Of a stretch of 11,533 nt of DNA, positions 7,589 through 11,533 are shown piece after piece. Below the pieces are notes generated by a model, which made no database searches, had not been told where the DNA came from, and saw only the letters and a list, made by a program, of their open reading frames with translations. Origin of the DNA: Betaproteobacteria bacterium (GTDB taxonomy: Bacteria; Pseudomonadota; Gammaproteobacteria; Burkholderiales; SG8-39); contig JAABQT010000024.1 of assembly GCA_011391295.1 (NCBI GenBank), positions 1 to 11,533 of the forward strand, given 5' to 3'. Both the position numbers and the translations under genes were made by a program. Each line of letters opens with the position of its first letter. The first letter of the stretch is position 1.

Positions 7589-8443
7589 ATGTCGCTGCTC
7601 CAATCCGAGCCCGCGCCGGCAATCGCGGCGGCACCATCGCGCGCGACGGAGCGCTGGCGCCCCACGGGCTTCGTGCGCGCCTCCGCCGTGGTGCACGCGG
7701 CGGCCGTTGCGGGCGTCGCGCTGAACCCGGAATTGTGGCCCTGGGCGATCGGCGCATTCGCCGCCAATCAGGCAGCGATCTTCGCCGGCATCCTGCTGCC
7801 GCGCGCCGCCTTGCTGGGGCCCAACGTGACGCGGCTCCCTGCGGCGGCCGCGGCCCGCGGCGCCATGGCCCTCACGCTGGACGACGGGCCGGACCCGGAG
7901 GTTACGCCGCGCGTGCTCGAGGTGCTCGCGCGGCACGGCGCGCAGGCGACGTTCTTCTGCATCGGCGAGCGTGCCGCGCGCCATCCGCAACTGGTGCGCG
8001 ACATCGTCGCCGCCGGCCACCGCGTCGAGAACCATTCGCAGCGCCATCGTCACGATTTCGCCGTGTTGGGCCCCAAGCGCTACCTCAGGGAAATCCGCGC
8101 CGCGCAAGACACCCTCGGCGAGCTCTCGGGCAGCACGCCGCTGTTTTTCCGCGCGCCCGCCGGTCTGCGCAACCCGTTCCTCGATCTCGCGCTGACGCGC
8201 CTGCAACTGCGCTTGGTCAGCTGGACGCGACGCGGATTCGACACGCGCTCGCGCAACGCCGCGGCCATCACCGCCCGATTGACGCGCGGACTGCGTGCCG
8301 GCGACATCCTGCTGCTGCATGACGGCCATGCCGCGCGCACGCACGAAGGCGTGCCGGTGGTGCTCGAGGTGCTGCCGCGAGTGCTGGAGGCCGCGCGCGC
8401 GGCCGGGTTGCGCCCGGTCACGCTGCGCGCCGCGCTCGATTGA
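7589..8443 (+). CDS. membrane-anchored polysaccharide deacetylase (NodB domain)
   Basis: Carbohydrate esterase family 4 type protein, 284 residues. Two hydrophobic segments (about 29-45 and 50-72) precede the NodB barrel. Metal and catalytic motifs are intact: TLDDGP (96-101, Asp98 and Asp99), HSQRH (149-153, His149 and His153), RAPAG (188-192) and LLLHDG (241-246, His244). Such enzymes remove N- or O-acetyl groups from amino sugars such as GlcNAc. Start choice: ATG 7589 lies 7 nt after the exporter stop; an in-frame ATG at 7571 would add MGDNRG and overlap the exporter. The TGA overlaps the methyltransferase start. This gene is not part of the core APE set as I know it; it may act on a sugar head group of the lipid carrier or on a cell-surface glycan. 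The fold is sure, the substrate unknown. Confidence 0.9.
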   Translation: MSLLQSEPAPAIAAAPSRATERWRPTGFVRASAVVHAAAVAGVALNPELWPWAIGAFAANQAAIFAGILLPRAALLGPNVTRLPAAAAARGAMALTLDDGPDPEVTPRVLEVLARHGAQATFFCIGERAARHPQLVRDIVAAGHRVENHSQRHRHDFAVLGPKRYLREIRAAQDTLGELSGSTPLFFRAPAGLRNPFLDLALTRLQLRLVSWTRRGFDTRSRNAAAITARLTRGLRAGDILLLHDGHAARTHEGVPVVLEVLPRVLEAARAAGLRPVTLRAALD

Positions 8444-9120
8444 ACGGCGTTGCGCCCTACGGCCGCCTCAGCGACGAGGCGAGCGCCGTGTTCCGCCCGG
8501 CGGGCCGCTTTGCCTGGAAGTTCGCGCGCGGCAAGCTGCGCGGCGACCCGGTGTTTCGTCACCTGCTGGACACCGGGTTGATCCCTGGCGGAGCGCGCAT
8601 CCTGGACCTGGGTTGCGGCCAGGGACTGCTGGCGGCCTTGCTCTGCGCGACGCCGGCGATGCGGAACGTGGCTTACCGCGGCATCGAGTTGATGGCCGCG
8701 GACGTGGCGCGCGCCCATCAGGCGTTGGGCGTGGAATGCGGCGTGCAGCTGGGCGATATCCGCCATGCCGAATTCGGCGCCGCGGACGCCGTCGTGATCC
8801 TCGACGTGCTGCACTACATGACGTATGCCGAGCAGGACGCGATCCTGCGCCGCGTGCGCCAGGCACTCGCCGGCGGCGGCGTGCTGCTGCTGCGGGTGGG
8901 CGATGCGGCGGCGGGGCTGCCGTTCCGCTTCAGCAACTGGACCGACTGGACGGTGGCGCTGGCGCGCGGGCATGGCGCGACCCGGTTCTACTGCCGCAGC
9001 GTGGCGCAATGGCGCAGCGCGCTCGAAGCGCTCGATTTTTCGGTGCAAGCCGAGCCCATGAGTCGCGGCACGCCGTTCGCGAACGTGCTGCTGCAAGCGC
9101 GCCTTGCGAAGCAATCCTGA
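8440..9120 (+). CDS. class I SAM-dependent methyltransferase
   Basis: Rossmann-fold methyltransferase of 226 residues. Motif I is ILDLGCGQGLL (54-64), the acidic end of strand 2 is in RGIEL (80-84), and the motif II/post-II region is ADAVVILDVLHYM (115-127), followed by a LAGGGVLLLRVGD strand (143-155). An N-terminal helix with AGRFAWKFARGKLRGDP resembles methyltransferases seen beside MMPL exporters in polyene clusters (from memory). APE head groups are often ring-methylated, so methylation of the aromatic starter, on carbon or oxygen, is plausible. The start is taken as TTG 8440 in a TTGA overlap with the deacetylase stop; a GTG at 8488 is an alternative but would remove the first 16 residues, and no better upstream ATG exists. 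It ends 5 nt before the ketosynthase start. Confidence 0.88.
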   Translation: MNGVAPYGRLSDEASAVFRPAGRFAWKFARGKLRGDPVFRHLLDTGLIPGGARILDLGCGQGLLAALLCATPAMRNVAYRGIELMAADVARAHQALGVECGVQLGDIRHAEFGAADAVVILDVLHYMTYAEQDAILRRVRQALAGGGVLLLRVGDAAAGLPFRFSNWTDWTVALARGHGATRFYCRSVAQWRSALEALDFSVQAEPMSRGTPFANVLLQARLAKQS

Positions 9121-9125
9121 TCCGC

Positions 9126-10307
9126 GTGCGCCCCCTGCAGCTCACCCACACCACCCTGACCAGTTGCCTGGGCCGCGGCCTGGACGCGAACCTCGCAGCG
9201 CTGCGCTTGCGCGCCAGCGGCCTCGCCCCCTGTCGCTTCGAGACGGCGGTGCTCGACACCTGCGTCGGTGAAGTGGCGGGCGTGGACGAGGTGCGCCTGG
9301 CCCCGGCGCTCGGGGCCTACGATTGCCGCAACAACCGGCTGGCGGCGCTCGCGTTGGCGCAAGACGGATACGCCGACGCGGTACGCGCGGCGGCGGCGCG
9401 CCTGGGTGCGCGGCGCATCGGAGTGTTTCTCGGCACCAGCACCTCCGGCATCCTGCAGACCGAGCTCGCCTATCGCCGGCGCAACGCGGCAAGCGGCGCC
9501 CTGCCTGCGGACTTCGACTACCAGCACACCCACAATACGGGCTCGGTGTCGGACTTCGTGCGGCGCAGCCTGGGCCTCGCCGGCCCGACCTGGACCGTCT
9601 CTACCGCCTGCTCGTCGAGCGCCAAGGTGTTCGGCACCGCCGCGCGCATGATCGAGGCGGGCCTGATCGATGCCGCGGTGGTCGGCGGCGTGGACAGCCT
9701 GTGCCTCACCACGCTGTACGGCTTCAATTCGCTCGAGTTGCTGTCGCATGGGCCCTGCCGTCCCTACGACGAGGCGCGCACCGGCCTGTCGATCGGCGAA
9801 GGCGCGGCCTTCGCGCTGCTCGAACCGCGCGCCGACCAGGACGCGATCGCGCTGCTCGGCGTGGGCGAATCAAGCGACGCCCACCACATGTCGGCGCCGC
9901 ATCCCGAAGGACTGGGCGCGCGCATGGCGATCGAGGCGGCGCTCGCCGCCGCCGGCCTGGAGGCGGCCCAGATCGATTACATCAACCTGCATGGTACGGC
10001 GACCCCCAGCAACGACGCAGCCGAGGACAAGGCGGTGACCGGCGTGTTCGGCACCGACACGCCCTGCAGCTCCACCAAGGGAGCCACCGGCCACACCCTG
10101 GGCGCGGCGGGCGCGCTAGAGGCGGTGATCGCCGTGCTGGCACTGCGCCACGGGTTCATGCCAGGGGGCGCCAATACGCAACGCCTGGACCCGGCGTTGC
10201 GCGCGCACTACCTGCTCGAGACCCGGGCAGCGCCGGTGCGCCGCGTGCTGAGCAATTCCTTCGGCTTCGGCGGCACCAATTGCAGCCTGGTGCTGGGGCG
10301 CGCATGA
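9126..10307 (+). CDS. beta-ketoacyl-ACP synthase, catalytic subunit (ApeO-like)
   Basis: Complete condensing enzyme of 393 residues. Triad: Cys162 in VSTACSSSAK, His289 in NLHGTATPSND, and His323 in KGATGHTLGAAGA, with Lys318 conserved before it; the C-terminal SNSFGFGGTN is present. The start is GTG 9126, 5 nt after the methyltransferase stop, giving MRPLQLTHTTLTSCLGRGL; this matches the N-terminal strand of the family, and no ATG precedes it in frame without running into the methyltransferase gene. It is immediately followed, with ATGA overlap, by the half-size chain length factor. The adjacency suggests the two form a KS-CLF heterodimer, as ApeO with ApeC does in characterised APE synthesis and as in type II polyketide synthases. 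Likely function: iterative elongation of the aryl-primed chain with malonyl-ACP. Confidence 0.93.
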   Translation: MRPLQLTHTTLTSCLGRGLDANLAALRLRASGLAPCRFETAVLDTCVGEVAGVDEVRLAPALGAYDCRNNRLAALALAQDGYADAVRAAAARLGARRIGVFLGTSTSGILQTELAYRRRNAASGALPADFDYQHTHNTGSVSDFVRRSLGLAGPTWTVSTACSSSAKVFGTAARMIEAGLIDAAVVGGVDSLCLTTLYGFNSLELLSHGPCRPYDEARTGLSIGEGAAFALLEPRADQDAIALLGVGESSDAHHMSAPHPEGLGARMAIEAALAAAGLEAAQIDYINLHGTATPSNDAAEDKAVTGVFGTDTPCSSTKGATGHTLGAAGALEAVIAVLALRHGFMPGGANTQRLDPALRAHYLLETRAAPVRRVLSNSFGFGGTNCSLVLGRA

Positions 10308-11098
10308 CGCCGCTCGCCCTCGAGGGCGTGGCGTTGATCGGGCCGGGTTTCCCCGACTGGGCGGCGGCGCGCGCGGTGCTCGCCGGCGAGGTCCCTTATG
10401 CTGCGGCGCCGGCAGCGGTCCCGGTGCCCCTGATGCTGCCGCCGAATGAGCGCCGGCGCAGCGGCCTGGCCATCAAGGTTGCGCTGGCCGCGGGCGCGGG
10501 CGCGTTGGCGGCCTGCGGGCGCGGGGCCGCGGGCGTCGCCACGGTGTTCACCTCCTCCTCCGCCGATGGTGACACCTGCCACGCGATCTGCGCGCAGCTC
10601 GCCGGCAGCGACCGTCTGATCTCGCCCACGCGCTTTCACAACTCCGTGCACAACGCGCCGGCCGGGTACTGGAGCATCGCCACGCGCAGCATGGCGCCCT
10701 CGACCAGCGTGTGCGCCTATGACGCCAGTTTCGGCGCCGGGTTGCTGGAGGCTGCCGCGCTGGCCCGCGCCCGCAGTGAAGCGGTGCTGCTGATCGCCTA
10801 CGACGCACCCTACCCCGAGCCCTTGCATGCCAAGCGACCCCTGGCCGACGCCTTCGGGGTCGGCATGGTGCTCGCGCCCGCCAGATCGGCGCACAGTCTG
10901 GCGGAACTGACGCTGGAACTGGGAACGCGTACGCCCAGCACCTTCGCCGAGCTGCCGCTGGAGAAACTGCGCCAGGGCATCCCCGCCGCGCGCTGCCTGC
11001 CCCTTCTGGGCCTGGTGGCGCGCGGTGCACGCGGTGCCGCGGTGCTCGAGTTCCAGGAAGGCCTCACGCTCGAGGCCACGCTGACGCCATGCAGCTAG
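10304..11098 (+). CDS. beta-ketoacyl synthase chain length factor-like protein (ApeC-like)
   Basis: A 264-residue protein equivalent to only the N-terminal half of a ketosynthase, matching the Ketoacyl-synt_2 / chain length factor family found in APE clusters. Recognisable parts are PTRFHNSVHNAPAGYWSIATR (split at 108-125 and just after), TSVCAYDASFGAGLLEA (134-150) near the usual nucleophile-elbow region, and LLIAYDAPY (162-170). The C-terminal half with the two catalytic His motifs and the GFGGTN loop is absent, so it should not condense chains alone. Family knowledge: the partner forms a heterodimer with the active ketosynthase and shapes chain length. Its ATG overlaps the ketosynthase stop by 4 nt, a usual arrangement for stoichiometric KS-CLF pairs. 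It overlaps the next gene by 10 nt. Confidence 0.87.
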   Translation: MTPLALEGVALIGPGFPDWAAARAVLAGEVPYAAAPAAVPVPLMLPPNERRRSGLAIKVALAAGAGALAACGRGAAGVATVFTSSSADGDTCHAICAQLAGSDRLISPTRFHNSVHNAPAGYWSIATRSMAPSTSVCAYDASFGAGLLEAAALARARSEAVLLIAYDAPYPEPLHAKRPLADAFGVGMVLAPARSAHSLAELTLELGTRTPSTFAELPLEKLRQGIPAARCLPLLGLVARGARGAAVLEFQEGLTLEATLTPCS

Positions 11099-11520
11099 GC
11101 CGGGACTGGATCGCCGCCCACCTGCCGCACCGCGACGCCATGTGCCTGCTCGAAGGCGTGCTGGCGTGGGACGAGCGCCACGTGGTGTGCCGCGCGATCA
11201 GCCACCGCGAGCCGCGCAACCCGCTGCGCGTCGCTCAGCAGCTGCCGGCAGCCTGCGGTATCGAGTACGGCGCGCAGGCGATGGCCGTGCACGGCGCCTT
11301 GCTCACCCGCGGGCGGTTGCGGCCGGGAATGCTGGCGAGCGTTCGCTCGGTGCGCTTGCAGGTGCTACGCCTGGACGACGTGGCGGGCGAGCTGCGCGTG
11401 ACGGCGGAAAGGCTGAGCGGCGAGGACGATCACATCCTTTACCGCTTCAGCGTCGCCAGCGACGCGGGCGAGCTGCTCGGTGGGCGCGCCACCGTGGTGC
11501 TGGACGCGGGATTGGCGTGA
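11089..11520 (+). CDS. ApeP-like hotdog dehydratase subunit (COG4706 type)
   Basis: Hotdog-fold protein of 143 residues. The start LPHRDAMCLLEGVLAWDE (12-29) matches the N-terminal strand of FabA/FabZ-type dehydratases, and the central helix reads GIEYGAQAMAVHGALL (57-72), with Glu59 at the place of the catalytic acid. The expected His before it is replaced in the stretch PRNPLR (42-47), where Asn44 lies 15 residues before Glu59. In the characterised APE pathway ApeI and ApeP form a heterodimeric dehydratase, so this protein probably pairs with the small hotdog protein at 3485. Ends RATVVLDAG, typical of the family. The ATG at 11089 overlaps the chain-length-factor gene by 10 nt; the stop overlaps the next start by 4 nt. 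Confidence 0.86.
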   Translation: MQLGRDWIAAHLPHRDAMCLLEGVLAWDERHVVCRAISHREPRNPLRVAQQLPAACGIEYGAQAMAVHGALLTRGRLRPGMLASVRSVRLQVLRLDDVAGELRVTAERLSGEDDHILYRFSVASDAGELLGGRATVVLDAGLA

Positions 11521-11533
11521 GCGCGCTGAAGGC
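11517..11533 (+). CDS. start of a further operon gene (cut by right edge)
   Basis: A GTG at 11517 overlaps the dehydratase stop as GTGA, the same coupling seen at several other junctions here, and opens the frame M-S-A-L-K before the window ends. Five codons cannot identify a product. In APE clusters the gene after the ApeP-type dehydratase is usually the FabG-like ketoreductase (ApeQ), and no ketoreductase is found elsewhere in this window, so that is the best guess from context only. Confidence 0.4.

Noticed and set aside
8295..9125. In-frame upstream extension of the ketosynthase
   Set aside because: It overlaps the whole methyltransferase gene and has no ketosynthase features; the family N-terminus begins at GTG 9126.
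1..11533. CRISPR array, tRNA, insertion sequence or phage genes
   Set aside because: No spaced direct repeats, tRNA-like cloverleaf, transposase or integrase motif, or terminal inverted repeats were seen; the window is almost fully occupied by the operon's genes.

Overview
The window is a GC-rich (about 70% by eye), plus-strand-only piece of a biosynthetic operon from a Gram-negative bacterium. The gene content is that of an aryl polyene (APE)/xanthomonadin-type cluster: a type II polyketide/fatty-acid-like machine that builds an aromatic-capped polyene pigment carried to the outer membrane. A LolA-like periplasmic carrier, an LpxL/HtrB-like acyltransferase and an MMPL exporter point to a double-membrane cell. 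A beta- or gammaproteobacterium is the best guess, but no gene here fixes the genus.

Layout, 5' to 3': (1) the 3' part of a ketosynthase, cut by the left edge; (2) an acyl carrier protein; (3) a six-helix membrane protein of the COG4648 type; (4) an AMP-forming acyl/aryl ligase; (5) a small FabA/FabZ-like hotdog dehydratase; (6) an LpxL-like acyltransferase; (7) a LolA-like carrier; (8) an MMPL/RND exporter; (9) a membrane-anchored NodB-type polysaccharide deacetylase; (10) a SAM methyltransferase; (11) a complete ketosynthase; (12) a half-length ketosynthase-like chain length factor; (13) an ApeP-like hotdog dehydratase; (14) the first codons of a further gene. Genes overlap by 4 to 17 nt or are separated by 5 to 44 nt. 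No terminator or internal promoter is evident and no stretch over 300 nt lacks a gene, so this looks like one translationally coupled transcription unit that continues past both edges.

Inferred working model: the ligase loads an aromatic starter on the ACP. The ketosynthase/chain-length-factor pair extends it, an unseen ketoreductase and the two hotdog proteins reduce and dehydrate it, and the methyltransferase decorates it. The LpxL-like enzyme, LolA-like protein and MMPL exporter then esterify the polyene to a lipid and move it to the outer membrane. The catalytic type is clear for most genes; the product is an inference from gene content.

The main departures from the textbook APE order are the NodB deacetylase between exporter and methyltransferase and the absence, within this window, of the thioesterase, glycosyltransferase and small lipoprotein genes often found there. 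The active-site residues of the two hotdog proteins also look unusual, and a ketosynthase precedes the ACP. I found no RNA gene, mobile element, CRISPR array or phage feature.
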